Shown here one piece after another: positions 7,259-16,806 of a DNA stretch of 64,000 nucleotides. The position numbers and the translations under genes are program-made. Source of the DNA: an alpha proteobacterium AAP38 (GTDB lineage: Bacteria > Pseudomonadota > Alphaproteobacteria > Azospirillales > Azospirillaceae); the NCBI GenBank assembly GCA_001296005.1, contig LJHR01000023.1, positions 98,952-162,951 on the forward strand. The letters run 5' to 3'. Positions within the stretch are counted from its first letter, which is position 1, and each line of letters begins with the position of its first letter. The notes below the pieces were generated by a model. That model was given only the letters and a program-made list of their open reading frames with translations, was not told where the DNA came from and did no database searches.

Positions 7259-9601
7259 TTACCCCCAGAGCGTCAGGGTCACGCGGTTGTCGCCCGCATC
7301 TTCGTCAATCCCCAGCACGCGCATCAGGCGCCCGCCGGAAAGCCCAAACCGGCCATCGGTCAGGCTGACGGCCTGGCCGATCTCCACCGCGAATGGTTCC
7401 GTCTTGGCCGGCGCGGTGAACACCGCGCGCGGCACGCCATGCAGGTCCATCTGCCGCTGCTGTTCGGCCAACGCATCCGCCTCATACAGCAGCAGCGTAT
7501 CCAGGCGGTCTGCGACCGCCCGCTGCCCATAAAGGCTGCGCACACGCCCGTCTGCCGATGCCACCGGGTACCGGTAGGCCGCTTGGAAAGACCGCAGCTG
7601 CGCCGTCGTGATGGCGATATTGTCCAGCGACCCGGCAAATGCCGCATCCTTGGACACGGTCAGGGTGGGCGTAGCCGCCGTCGCCGTGAATGCATATTCA
7701 ACCGCCCCGCTGGCCGACACCGCCCCCAGGGTCAGGGCACCCACCTTGAAGGTCAGGGTCCCTGCCGTCCGGGTGACATCGGCGGCCAGGATATAATCCT
7801 GCCCAACATCCAGGGTGATTGATTGCGTCAGGTCAGAGGCAGAGCCGGCAGCGGCACTGGCCATTCCGCCGGCAATGCTCCACCCCGTCCCCTTGGTCCA
7901 GACGGTGTCACTGTCGAAGGTGCCATTGGCCACTGCATTGCGGCGGACGCTGTCGGCCAGATCATCGACCCCCATCACCCGCCAGTTGCGGGCAAATCCC
8001 ACCGACATGCGCCAGACGGGCGCCCGCGCCTCCTCCCGCGCGAAACCGTCCAGCAGATTGTCGCCGTCAATGGCCAGCACTGCGGCGCCCGCCGGGGCCT
8101 CCAGCCGCCCGGCATCAAACAGGCCCGCGCGGTTGAACCCGTACCAGGCCCCGATGCTGTTGGCGATTTCGTCCAGCACATCCAGGGCGTTGCCGCCGTC
8201 ACGCAAATAGACCTGCACCACCGCCGGGTTGATCGCATGCAGCGCGTCAAAGACATCGCCGCCGACGGCGGTGGCAATCTCCCCCGGCAGCAACCCGACC
8301 TTGGTCACGGTCCAGTCGGCAAAGGTCCCAACCCCCGCCGTCGCCGTCACCGTTACAGTCAGAACCCCTGCCGCCCAGCCGGTCACCTGCCCGAACATCC
8401 AGTTGCTGTCGGGTGCCGTCGTGGCGGCAATCAGCGCGTAACCACCCACACCCATGGGCATCGTGTCACGCAGGGCCAGCGTACGACTGCCCGTTCCGAT
8501 GGTCAGGCTGGACAGGCTGATGGCGCTGTCCAGCACCAGACGGCGTGTGGCCAGATATTCCATGGCCCGCGCCGCCGATGGTTCCGCCGGCGCATCCACG
8601 CTGCCGATGACATCGGCGGTCAGCAGCTTCGGTTCATCCCCGCCGACAATCACGGCACCATTGGCGGCATCCAGGGTCCATTGCCCCGCCGCCGGATTGG
8701 CCGCGACATAGGTGAGGGGAACGCCCCGGTCCCGCACCACATGCCAGCCGCTGTCATAGGTATGGACGGCTCCGCCGCCATGAAACTGAAACGTGAAGCG
8801 GCCATTGACGATACCAAGCGGCACCAGCTCCACATTCAGGCACTTGCCGATGCAGATGGGCTTGGCCTGATCGCGCAGGTCCACACCGCCCTCAAACCCG
8901 CCGGTCCCACGATAGCGCGGGCTATACAGATCCTGATCCAGCAGCTTGGTCAGGTCCTTGACGGCGATGCTGAACGTACCGTCATCCAGGGTGCAGCCAT
9001 CGGTGATGCCGACAAAGATGATGCCGAAATCGGCCCGCGCAAAATCCTCCCCGCCAAGCTCGACCGTGATGCGCCGCCCGTCCCATCCCCATTCCCCGAA
9101 ACCGTCGCAGGCCCCGTCGCCATTATTGAGCGTGATATCGCCAAATCCGGGGATCGACCGCCCGCCGATGCGCGCGCCGCCATACATGCTGCGGGTAAAG
9201 CGCAGCGCGTTCTGGACCCGGCCCTCATAATGCACATTGGCGGGGCTGTCCGTGGGGCTGCTGTTATAGCCATGCACCGACCAGTAACGGGTGACCAGCC
9301 CCGTCAGCTCCAGGGCCGCCGCCGCCACATCGGCCAGGGTCACGCCCGTCACCGCCACCCAGGACCCATCCTGCGCCAGATCCGCGATGGTCACCGGCAC
9401 ATCGGCCAGGGCCGGGCGCGTCAGGGTCAGCGCGTCACCCACCCGCAGCACCGTAAAGGTTCCCGCCGCCGCCAGCAGCCGGTTGCCCGCCGCCTGCTGC
9501 GCCATGCTGGCCCGCACGATGGCATAGGGCTGTGCCGTCACCAGATAATCGCGGATCGATGCCGGATCAGTGATCAACGCATCAAAGGCGGCCCCCATCA
9601 C
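7259..9601 (-). CDS. Tail tip/hub protein with inserted carbohydrate-binding-like domain
   Basis: This 780-residue protein directly follows the tape measure (ATGA overlap) and so occupies the tail-hub position. Early in the protein come YWSVHGYNSSPTDSP and a region resembling baseplate hub subunits. It also carries the SLTIGTGSRTLALRD module shared with the downstream fibres. Around residue 560, NAVANGTFDSDTVWTKGTGW starts a CBM4/9-like beta-sandwich insert. The C-terminus (QAVSLTDGRFGLSGGRLMRV) is the conserved hub end. It probably contacts the cell surface and closes the tail tube. Confidence 0.75.
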   Translation of the reverse strand: MMGAAFDALITDPASIRDYLVTAQPYAIVRASMAQQAAGNRLLAAAGTFTVLRVGDALTLTRPALADVPVTIADLAQDGSWVAVTGVTLADVAAAALELTGLVTRYWSVHGYNSSPTDSPANVHYEGRVQNALRFTRSMYGGARIGGRSIPGFGDITLNNGDGACDGFGEWGWDGRRITVELGGEDFARADFGIIFVGITDGCTLDDGTFSIAVKDLTKLLDQDLYSPRYRGTGGFEGGVDLRDQAKPICIGKCLNVELVPLGIVNGRFTFQFHGGGAVHTYDSGWHVVRDRGVPLTYVAANPAAGQWTLDAANGAVIVGGDEPKLLTADVIGSVDAPAEPSAARAMEYLATRRLVLDSAISLSSLTIGTGSRTLALRDTMPMGVGGYALIAATTAPDSNWMFGQVTGWAAGVLTVTVTATAGVGTFADWTVTKVGLLPGEIATAVGGDVFDALHAINPAVVQVYLRDGGNALDVLDEIANSIGAWYGFNRAGLFDAGRLEAPAGAAVLAIDGDNLLDGFAREEARAPVWRMSVGFARNWRVMGVDDLADSVRRNAVANGTFDSDTVWTKGTGWSIAGGMASAAAGSASDLTQSITLDVGQDYILAADVTRTAGTLTFKVGALTLGAVSASGAVEYAFTATAATPTLTVSKDAAFAGSLDNIAITTAQLRSFQAAYRYPVASADGRVRSLYGQRAVADRLDTLLLYEADALAEQQRQMDLHGVPRAVFTAPAKTEPFAVEIGQAVSLTDGRFGLSGGRLMRVLGIDEDAGDNRVTLTLWG

Positions 9602-12600
9602 CGGCCCCCCGCCTTTTCGGTGCGGGCCAGCCTGGCCAGCTGCTCATTGGACTTGACCAGACGGGCCGTCAGGTCGGCATTGACCTTCGCCTGCTGTGCA
9701 CGATCCGCCCTGCTGGCCGCCATCTCCCCACGCAGCGCACGCAGTTCCGCCAGCTGCGCGGGATCGCTGGCGGGCTGACCCTGGCTTGCCCGCGCCGCCT
9801 GCCGATAGATCGTCTCCAACATCACGCTGTGCGGCACCGACAGCACCCGCTCACCCGGCATACCCAGGATATGCACACTGTCCCTTCCCGTGATACCGCC
9901 AGTGATGATGCCCCCGGCGGACATAGGGCGCGGGTTGGTCAGGGCATAGATTTGCTGCGCGGCACTCGTGAACGAACTGGACAGGTTGGCCCAATCCTGC
10001 GCCCGCAGGATATCAATGGCGGCACTGTTCCCCCCCTGAAGCGCCGTGGCCAGAACATCATTGATGAAACCCCGCGCGATGCCGGAGAAATCGTTGATGC
10101 CATAGGCCTGGGCCTTGTCGATCCCGTACTGCAGGAAGTTATAGCCCGATCCATATTTATTGCCGGCATTCACCGCGAAGTCGGTGATATCGCCGCCGGT
10201 CAGCCCCTCGATCTGTGACGCGATGGTCGATAGGGCGGTTGCCAGGGCCTTGGCCCGCGCGTCCGACGTGCTGTCGCTGCCTTTGCCACCCTGCGCCGTG
10301 ATGGCACCCGTACTGGCATCGACCTGATACCAGGTGGAGGTCAATGACTTGGCCGCCTCCACACTCTTGGCCCCGGCCAGGGCCGTGCTGGCGCTGGATG
10401 CCGCCCGCATCACCGGGCTGACATAAGCCTGCAAGCCTGAATCATAGGCACCTCTGGCCGCATCGCTGGCCGCCTGCGCCTGCATCGCGGCAATCAAGGC
10501 CGGGAACTGCGCCGTCAGGGCCGTCAGGCTGGTCACCAGCGGGCTTTGCTGATCCAGCAGGCTTTTCAGGCTGACATTCCAATCGGGCGCCCCCACCGCC
10601 TGGGCAAACACGGCATTGACCCGTTCCACCAGGGTGCGGGGATCATCGCTGCTGGTCCAATTGGCAATGGCGTGCCCGAACTGGCTGTTGATGCGGGTGG
10701 ACAGCGCCTCTGCCGTCCATGTGCCGACCGCCTGGGTGACGGTCTGCCCCGCCTGCACCGCCAGCGGCGGGAAAGTGATCTGCCCGCCCAGGGCCTGGGT
10801 AAACAGGCCCTCAATGCCCTTGGTCAGCGCCAGATCGATATTGACCGACCCGAACGCCGCCTCCACCGCCGCCGGAATGCGCCCCTGCGGATCCAGCAGG
10901 AAATTGCCGATGCTGGTGATGGCAGCACCTGCTGTGACCAGAGCCTGACGATACTGCTCCAGCTGATCCTGCCGGAAGTTGGTCAGGGCCGTAGCAATGG
11001 CCCCCTGCCCCGTAGTCAGCGCCTCTTTCTGCGCATCGGTCAGGGTGCCGGCAACCAGTTGCGGGCGGATGGCCTCAATTGCGGTTTTCACGGCCTGCGC
11101 CGATGCCCCCGGCAAGTTCACGAATTGCTGGTACAGGCTGTTCAGCGTCGTGTTGACCGCGGTGATTTCATCAACGGTCAGGACACCATCGGCAATAGCC
11201 GCCGCAATGGCCTGCGCCGTCGGCTGACCCAGGTCGCTGGACAGCAGATCGCGGATGCTTTTCAGGATGACAACCTGCGTATCAGCCAGATCGGCCATCC
11301 GGTCAAAGGCCGTCGCCCGGATATCGGCCACTGTGGCTACCTGGGCCAGCGCCTTCTGAACGCGGTCGAAGTCATTGACATAGTTCGGGCCGGTGGCATT
11401 CATCGCCTTCGACGCCTCCAGCAGGCTGGTCCCCGCCTGGGCGATCTTTTCCGCGCTGACCTGATCGCCGGTCATGGCCACGCTGTAAAGCCGGTCAAAC
11501 TCGCTCGACAGGGCGCTATACCGGTCGCCCGGCGACAGGGGCGACAGATCGCCGGTCAGATTGGATTTGATCTGCTCACGCAGGCTGGTCGCGACATCGC
11601 GCAGGGCCTTTGCCTGGGTCCGCGCACTGTCGGCCAGCTGCTGCGCCAGATCAATCTGCGTATCCAACTGGTCATTGATGGTGGCGGTCAGGTCGCGGAT
11701 GCGGGCCTTCACCCGGTCAACGGCGGTGACTAGCCCGCCCATCATGCTCAGCTGCTGTTCGGTCAGCGTCCCAAAGAAATCGGACAGCTCCAGGGCATTG
11801 GCGCGGCGCACCTGCGCCAGGTCATATTCAGCGATCAGCGCATCCTGCACCCGCTGATCCTGCGCCTTGGTCAGCGCCCGCAGGTCGGCGCGGGCCTGAT
11901 TGCCGGTCAACCGGTCAATCACCGCCTGCACATCATCCCCGAATTCCTGCCGCAACACCGCCCGCTGCTTTTGATAGCTGGCGGTCAGGGCCTCCACGGG
12001 CTGACCCAGGCGCACCGCCTCTTGCCGCAGGCTTTCGAACTTGTCATCCAGGGCCGATACGCGCCGTGCGTAATCGCTGACAGTTTGGCCGGCGGCGATA
12101 AAGGCACTGACGCTGCTGGCCAGGGCATCCTGTTCGGCTGCCATCTGCTGCTGGCGCTTGTCGCGGGCCGCCTGCCCCCCGAACAGGGCACCGATACCCG
12201 CCCCCGCCAAGGCCCCCCACGGCCCCGCGATCAGATACCCACCCGCTGCACCGATGCCCGCGTTGCGCGCCCGCTCGTTCGACAGGCCCAGCATCTTGCC
12301 GACACCCTGGGCAACACCGAACGCCGCCAGGGCACCGGAAACCGCCTGCCCGATGCCGGGAAGCATGGATTCGATTTCCGTGCGGAACGCCTTGTAGAAT
12401 TTCTGGAGGCTCTGATCCATCGCCGATGCGATGCCGGCACGCAGGATGGACGCGCCATCGACGCTGCCATCTGCAATGGCCTTTTGCACCAACTGGCTGA
12501 ATTGCTGGGCTTCGCCAGCATAGATATTGCCATTGGCGATGTCGCCTGCGCCCTTGATGGCGCCGGCGCGCCGTCCGTACAGCTCGTTGATGCGGGTCAG

Positions 12601-14604
12601 GTCCTCGATCTCTCCGCGCCGGATGGCGGCAGCGACCACGCCCTGCCGCTCCACCTCATTCGCGGCAAGGGCACGCGTGGTATTCAGATCGATGATGGCC
12701 CGCTGTGCCTGATAGGTGCCTTCCCGTTCCAGCAAGGCGATGCGGTTGCGATCCTCCATGGCTGCTGTTTCGGCTGACAGGCCCGCGATACGCTGCTGAC
12801 GCGCACGTTCGGCATCATTGGCGGCCTGTTCCATCGCAACGGCGCCAGCGGTCTCCAACTGCGCGATCTTGCCGAAAATCTCTGTCTTCTGCGGATCGGA
12901 AAGGCCTTTTCGACCCAGCAGATCATTCAGCTTCTCAATCTGCGCAGAGAATGGCCGATAGGCCTTTTCCGCCTCCGACACCCCACCGGCCTGTTCAGCC
13001 AGGAAGCGGTTCACATCATCGATTTCATCCTTGAACGCCCGCGTGGCGCTGGTGATGTCTTTGAGACCGAATGCACCCTTGCGCACCGACTCCAGATCGA
13101 AACGCTTGGCCGCCAGATCACCAGCTTCGGCTGTCAACCGGGTGACCTCCGCCAGTTCCTGCGCTGAAACCACGCCATCCGCAGCGGCACGTCTGTAGGC
13201 GGCCTGATAGACCTTGGTTTCAGCGGTGTTGATGGCCTGCTGGCGGGCAAGGTCGCGCAACGCGCCCTCTCCCTGCCGGGCCGCCTCGACCCACGCCCGC
13301 TCACCAGCAAGGTCCATCAGCGCTTCTTGGTATCCACCCGCCGCCCGACCAGCGTCGTTGGCAGCCCGATAGTTTTTCACCAACCCCTGTTCCAACAGGG
13401 ACAGGAAGGTTTTGGCCTGGGTGGACTGCCGATCAAGGTCAGTGATGGCAGACGCCGTATCGATCAGCTTCCGCCCAGCCTCCTCACCCGCCTTGCCAAA
13501 CTTGGAAATCAGGTCGGTCGCACCGACAAAATCACCACTTTCGCGCAATTCCCGAATACGCAGGCCCAGCTGCACAACGGGATCATTGGCCAACGCCGGT
13601 GTCTGCCGAATATCGAACTCAGGACGGCCGAACTTGACGATGTTTGCCGCCGAAAGGGGCACGCTGCCCGCCGTCGTCTGAAACTCCTGGGCAGCCAAGG
13701 CCGACTGCACCAGATCATCAAATGCAGCTTTCTGCTTATTCAGCTTTTCGGTTGTCTCGACCAGCGATGCGGACAGCTTTAGGCGCGTCAGGACCTGCTG
13801 CGCCTCACCGGCCTGATTATACTTCGAAATCAGGTCCTGAAGGCTGCTGGCCTGCTCATCAATCGTCCGGGTCAAGGGGCCCATGACCTTATCCAGCGCG
13901 GATGTCTCATTGGTCATCTTTTCAGCCGCACCGGCGGAGGTGAGCATGTATCCGCCCATTGCCGCAAAAGCGACAATCGCACCCGCCACCGCCCCTCCTG
14001 GGCCGAAAATGCCAAGAAACTGCGGCAACTGCTGCCCAATCGCAATGAAGCCATTGGTCCCCGCAGTGAGCTGCACGATCATGTCCTGCAACTGCATGCC
14101 GCCCTGGCCAATAGCCTGAGAAAACCTGCCCATCTTACCGGTTGCCTGTTCATTGGCAGCAGCCATCGCAGTCGTTGCCTGACTTGCCAGGACATATTGA
14201 TTCCGGGTCGCCTCCGCCTGTCGCTGCGCTCGCGCAATCTGGTTGTCGCGGTTAACCGCCGCGCGCCGGGCCAACTCTTCCGCCCGCTCCGCCGTGATCA
14301 ATCCCAGCTGCTGTTCACGGCGCAGGACTGCCAGTTCAGAGGCGTACTGCCGGTTGGAACGGGCCAACTGCGCCGTCAGGCGGTCATTCTCATCATAGCG
14401 GCGGCTGATCTGCTCCAGGGTCGGCCCCATGCGCCGCACCTGCTCTTCCGTCGCCCGCGTCGCCTGGGCCAGTTCCTGCCCGGCCTGCGCCCCACGTTCG
14501 GCGGCATCGGCCATGGCATCCAGGGCATTGGCATCCTGCTGCGCCGCGCCGGCAATATTGCTTTCATAGCTGGCGCGATAACTGGCTTGGGTAATACTGG
14601 CCAT
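9598..14604 (-). CDS. Tail tape measure protein
   Basis: At 1668 residues this is the longest gene of the prophage, which is typical of a tape measure that sets tail length. It has long helical, Gln/Arg/Ala-rich coiled-coil stretches at the N-terminus. Hydrophobic segments follow around residues 195-235 (AVAGAIVAFAAMGGYMLTSA) and in the middle (IAGPWGALAGAGIGALFGGQ). The C-terminal motif GRDSVHILGMPGERVLSVP is common in tape measures. Its position after the frameshifted tail chaperones fits. Confidence 0.9.
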   Translation of the reverse strand: MASITQASYRASYESNIAGAAQQDANALDAMADAAERGAQAGQELAQATRATEEQVRRMGPTLEQISRRYDENDRLTAQLARSNRQYASELAVLRREQQLGLITAERAEELARRAAVNRDNQIARAQRQAEATRNQYVLASQATTAMAAANEQATGKMGRFSQAIGQGGMQLQDMIVQLTAGTNGFIAIGQQLPQFLGIFGPGGAVAGAIVAFAAMGGYMLTSAGAAEKMTNETSALDKVMGPLTRTIDEQASSLQDLISKYNQAGEAQQVLTRLKLSASLVETTEKLNKQKAAFDDLVQSALAAQEFQTTAGSVPLSAANIVKFGRPEFDIRQTPALANDPVVQLGLRIRELRESGDFVGATDLISKFGKAGEEAGRKLIDTASAITDLDRQSTQAKTFLSLLEQGLVKNYRAANDAGRAAGGYQEALMDLAGERAWVEAARQGEGALRDLARQQAINTAETKVYQAAYRRAAADGVVSAQELAEVTRLTAEAGDLAAKRFDLESVRKGAFGLKDITSATRAFKDEIDDVNRFLAEQAGGVSEAEKAYRPFSAQIEKLNDLLGRKGLSDPQKTEIFGKIAQLETAGAVAMEQAANDAERARQQRIAGLSAETAAMEDRNRIALLEREGTYQAQRAIIDLNTTRALAANEVERQGVVAAAIRRGEIEDLTRINELYGRRAGAIKGAGDIANGNIYAGEAQQFSQLVQKAIADGSVDGASILRAGIASAMDQSLQKFYKAFRTEIESMLPGIGQAVSGALAAFGVAQGVGKMLGLSNERARNAGIGAAGGYLIAGPWGALAGAGIGALFGGQAARDKRQQQMAAEQDALASSVSAFIAAGQTVSDYARRVSALDDKFESLRQEAVRLGQPVEALTASYQKQRAVLRQEFGDDVQAVIDRLTGNQARADLRALTKAQDQRVQDALIAEYDLAQVRRANALELSDFFGTLTEQQLSMMGGLVTAVDRVKARIRDLTATINDQLDTQIDLAQQLADSARTQAKALRDVATSLREQIKSNLTGDLSPLSPGDRYSALSSEFDRLYSVAMTGDQVSAEKIAQAGTSLLEASKAMNATGPNYVNDFDRVQKALAQVATVADIRATAFDRMADLADTQVVILKSIRDLLSSDLGQPTAQAIAAAIADGVLTVDEITAVNTTLNSLYQQFVNLPGASAQAVKTAIEAIRPQLVAGTLTDAQKEALTTGQGAIATALTNFRQDQLEQYRQALVTAGAAITSIGNFLLDPQGRIPAAVEAAFGSVNIDLALTKGIEGLFTQALGGQITFPPLAVQAGQTVTQAVGTWTAEALSTRINSQFGHAIANWTSSDDPRTLVERVNAVFAQAVGAPDWNVSLKSLLDQQSPLVTSLTALTAQFPALIAAMQAQAASDAARGAYDSGLQAYVSPVMRAASSASTALAGAKSVEAAKSLTSTWYQVDASTGAITAQGGKGSDSTSDARAKALATALSTIASQIEGLTGGDITDFAVNAGNKYGSGYNFLQYGIDKAQAYGINDFSGIARGFINDVLATALQGGNSAAIDILRAQDWANLSSSFTSAAQQIYALTNPRPMSAGGIITGGITGRDSVHILGMPGERVLSVPHSVMLETIYRQAARASQGQPASDPAQLAELRALRGEMAASRADRAQQAKVNADLTARLVKSNEQLARLARTEKAGGR

Positions 14605-14607
14605 CGC

Positions 14608-15336
14608 TCACCTCGGACTGATGACAAGGGCGGGAGACTGCACACGCTGACCGGACCGGCTTCCGCGCTTCACAACGGGCTGTCCGGGAAAACTGACGCT
14701 GTAGATCCGGCGGGCCTCAACCGAAGCACCAAACCGCTTGCTGATTTCGCGGGCCGCATCTTCGAACAAGCCAGGCGCCACGTTGAATTTTAATGGCGCC
14801 TTTCCATCCATCTGCACATCAACCCGGCGGCTGTAGGGCTGTCGGTTAAAGATAATGATTTCGGTCACATCTCCGCCGATTTTGGCGAAATTCACCTGAT
14901 CTGCCGGCACCATACGCCCGCCCACCGCCTTGCCATCCTGGCCGGTGAACCGCCCACGCCAGTCACGCCCCGGCCCCGTCAGGCTGACGCCGCCACCCGT
15001 AAAAAAGGCAAAGACAAAACTGTCCTTGTAGCGCCCGCTTTTGGCTGGGGATCGTGCCTTCAGAAAGGACAGGGCGAACTGCGCCGCAACATTCAGGCTG
15101 CCAAACAGATAGGTGATCTGACCATCGGGCTTCACACGCTCCTCTGGCTCACCTTCACGGCCATCCACAAACACGCGATAGGTCGGGCTGGCCCGACCAC
15201 TGCGTACCAGTTCCGCCACGCCTTGCCGCGCCGCCCTGGCCAGGGCCGCAGAGCGGGCCTGAGGCGATAACGCCTGATCAATGAAGACATCAACCGTGCG
15301 GCGGATTTCAGCGGCTGCGGACAACGCATGCTCCAT
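14608..15336 (-). CDS. Tail component, unknown fold
   Basis: The frame is open to 15411, but the ATG at 15336 is favoured because a terminator-like hairpin lies directly upstream, as at other genes of this operon. The protein (242 residues from this start) is mixed alpha/beta, with RASPTYRVFVDGREGEPE near the N-terminus and a basic C-terminus (KRGSRSGQRVQSPALVISPR). Lying directly upstream of the tape measure, it is probably a minor tail or tail-completion protein, but no family is recognised. No good ribosome site is seen at either start. Confidence 0.55.
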   Translation of the reverse strand: MEHALSAAAEIRRTVDVFIDQALSPQARSAALARAARQGVAELVRSGRASPTYRVFVDGREGEPEERVKPDGQITYLFGSLNVAAQFALSFLKARSPAKSGRYKDSFVFAFFTGGGVSLTGPGRDWRGRFTGQDGKAVGGRMVPADQVNFAKIGGDVTEIIIFNRQPYSRRVDVQMDGKAPLKFNVAPGLFEDAAREISKRFGASVEARRIYSVSFPGQPVVKRGSRSGQRVQSPALVISPR

Positions 15337-15341
15337 AAAGA

Positions 15342-15369
15342 AGGCCGCCACGGCGATGCCGGGCGGCCT
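15342..15369 (-). terminator. Weak terminator-like hairpin before tail component gene
   Basis: Perfect 8-base arms AGGCCGCC and GGCGGCCT with a 12-base loop are followed on the minus strand by TCTTTATG. The T-tract is short, so it may be weak. The arrangement (hairpin, T-rich stretch, ATG) repeats that seen upstream of the endolysin and tail tube genes. Confidence 0.4.
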
Positions 15370-15429
15370 ATCGATTGAATGATCAAGGTCTGTTACGCTC
15401 GCGGCTTTCATTTCAACAGGGAGTGACCC

Positions 15430-15894
15430 ATGTCGAACGAAGGCGTTGCGGGCTTCATTGCCGCGATTGGTTGGCTTACCGCCATCCTCGGGGCAATCGC
15501 TGCACTCTTACTGTTTCTTTCCCCCGCAGCATCAGGATTGATTGCGGCCATTACGCTGGCCGGCGGCATCAGCGCTGGAATAACAATGGTTGGCTTTGGC
15601 CGCATCATCCTTTTACTAACGCAGATACAGGCCGGACTTCACATTCAGCGCAATACCATTCATCAACCCTCAACACTGCCTTCGGTAAACCTTTGGGAAA
15701 AATCCCAAACTGCCAGTGCTGAGGCTCCGCAGACGGCCAAACCAACACCCAGAAAGGAAAACCACTGGTTTATCCACTGCGGTCGCCGTGTGGAAGTAAG
15801 CGCAGATGGAAGGGCCATGGTGGACGGCATGAAGTTTAGTGATACTGACACCGCAAAGGCTTTTCTGAATGAACAGTACCCAGGCCGCGCTTAA
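15430..15894 (+). CDS. Moron: two-helix membrane protein on the opposite strand
   Basis: This 154-residue protein is coded rightward inside the leftward tail operon, with a good ribosome site (GGGAG, about 6 bases before ATG). Two hydrophobic helices occupy about residues 8-30 (IGWLTAILGAIAALLLFL) and 34-60 (SGLIAAITLAGGISAGITMV). A cytoplasmic or periplasmic tail with ENHWFIHCGRRVEVSADGRA follows. Its DNA is less GC-rich than the flanking tail genes. An autonomous gene on the opposite strand within late genes is the hallmark of a moron. A role in the lysogen such as superinfection exclusion is an inference; I recognise no family. Its stop overlaps the tail chaperone stop by 4 bases. Confidence 0.75.
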   Translation: MSNEGVAGFIAAIGWLTAILGAIAALLLFLSPAASGLIAAITLAGGISAGITMVGFGRIILLLTQIQAGLHIQRNTIHQPSTLPSVNLWEKSQTASAEAPQTAKPTPRKENHWFIHCGRRVEVSADGRAMVDGMKFSDTDTAKAFLNEQYPGRA

Positions 15895-16262
15895 CCCGCC
15901 GCCTGCGGTCCGGCCCGCTCCACCCACCAAGCCCGGTAAACCCCATCCATGGCCTGAATGCCATGGTCCAACAACTCTGCTGCCTCTGCATCCATGGCGT
16001 GATCGGCGGCCCAGGCCCTGACGACAGACCATGGAATGCCAGCGGGATGGGATGGCCCCATGCCGCCAGCGATCCATTGCCGATCATCATCCAGCCGGTG
16101 CCAGGCCCTCCATATCCAGCGCCATTCCGGGGCCACCAGGGCCGTCACGGTTTCAGCCTGGGCAGCATAGGCGGCGGCTTCGGGGTCCTCTTCCGCCACC
16201 TCCGCCAACCAGCTGCTGGTCGCCCTGCGCCCGTCCAGATCGGCGCGCAGGGCGTCTGTCAG
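15891..16262 (-). CDS. Tail assembly chaperone extension (gpT-like), made by -1 frameshift
   Basis: The frame is read by slipping back one base at the end of the upstream chaperone gene, continuing LTDALRADLDGRRATSSWLA and giving 123 extra residues and a 264-residue fusion. There is no ATG start; only a TTG at 16208 exists. Tryptophan-rich segments (APEWRWIWRAWHRLDDDRQW, YRAWWVERA) resemble the gpT part of lambda gpGT and DUF1799-like proteins. The fusion would bind the tape measure while the short form coats it during tail assembly. Confidence 0.8.
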   Translation of the reverse strand: MTDALRADLDGRRATSSWLAEVAEEDPEAAAYAAQAETVTALVAPEWRWIWRAWHRLDDDRQWIAGGMGPSHPAGIPWSVVRAWAADHAMDAEAAELLDHGIQAMDGVYRAWWVERAGPQAAG

Positions 16263-16684
16263 TTTTTTGCGGCGGTCTCCTTGGCCTCATCCTGCATCTG
16301 GCCGATGCTAGCCACCGCCGCCACGCACAGATTGAACAGGGGCAGGTAATCGGGCTGGCGGATCAGGTCGCAGAACCGCTCAAAATCGATGGGCTGCCCC
16401 TGTTCATCCTCCAGTCCCCGGATATCCTTGAACAGCAGCGTGCTGTACAGGTCGATATCAACGGCGCGGGCCACCGCCGTCGGAATGCGCGATGCATTGC
16501 CGCCATAGTTCTGCGCGATCTTGCCAACACGGCGGGCCAGCGCGTCGCGGAAGGCATCGGTATGCCCCAAGGTGCGCAGAAAGGCATCCTTGTCCGGATC
16601 ATCTTCCAGGTGCAGGCGCACCCAATCACCCTCATTCACTTTTGCCGCGTCGCGCTTGGCACTGACGATGGAGGCCATGATCAT
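16259..16684 (-). CDS. Tail assembly chaperone (gpG-like)
   Basis: This 141-residue protein lies between the tail tube and tape measure genes, the invariant position of the tail chaperone. It contains the pattern GDWVRLHLEDDPDKDAFLRT and ends ETAAKN just before the stop at the slippery site. A second in-frame ATG six bases downstream (16678) is an alternative start; AAGGGA upstream could serve either. The short form should be the more abundant product and coat the tape measure until the tube polymerises. Confidence 0.85.
   Translation of the reverse strand: MIMASIVSAKRDAAKVNEGDWVRLHLEDDPDKDAFLRTLGHTDAFRDALARRVGKIAQNYGGNASRIPTAVARAVDIDLYSTLLFKDIRGLEDEQGQPIDFERFCDLIRQPDYLPLFNLCVAAVASIGQMQDEAKETAAKN
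16262..16268 (-). promoter_or_regulatory. Programmed -1 ribosomal frameshift site
   Basis: The last sense codons of the chaperone gene read GCA AAA AAC TGA on the minus strand. A canonical A-AAA-AAC slippery heptamer is thus followed directly by the stop codon. Slipping by -1 opens the downstream frame of 123 codons. Lambda-like phages use this arrangement to make gpG and gpGT in a fixed ratio. Confidence 0.88.
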
Positions 16685-16709
16685 TCATCCCTTGGTCGTT
16701 GGTCGCTTC

Positions 16710-16765
16710 GCGATGCGGACGGGGGCCGACCAAACCCCCGCCCCGGCTCGCGCGAACCGCATCGC
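16710..16765. other. Intergenic hairpin between tail tube and tail chaperone
   Basis: The 122 bases between the tail tube stop and the chaperone start contain an inverted repeat GCGATGCGG / CCGCATCGC enclosing a second one (CGGGGG / CCCCCG). No T-tract follows, so it does not look like a simple terminator. It may modulate the ratio of tube to chaperone message. Confidence 0.4.
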
Positions 16766-16806
16766 CGCCTTCCGGCAGCTGGCTTCCCGTTGGTCGCGGG
16801 GTCCCG

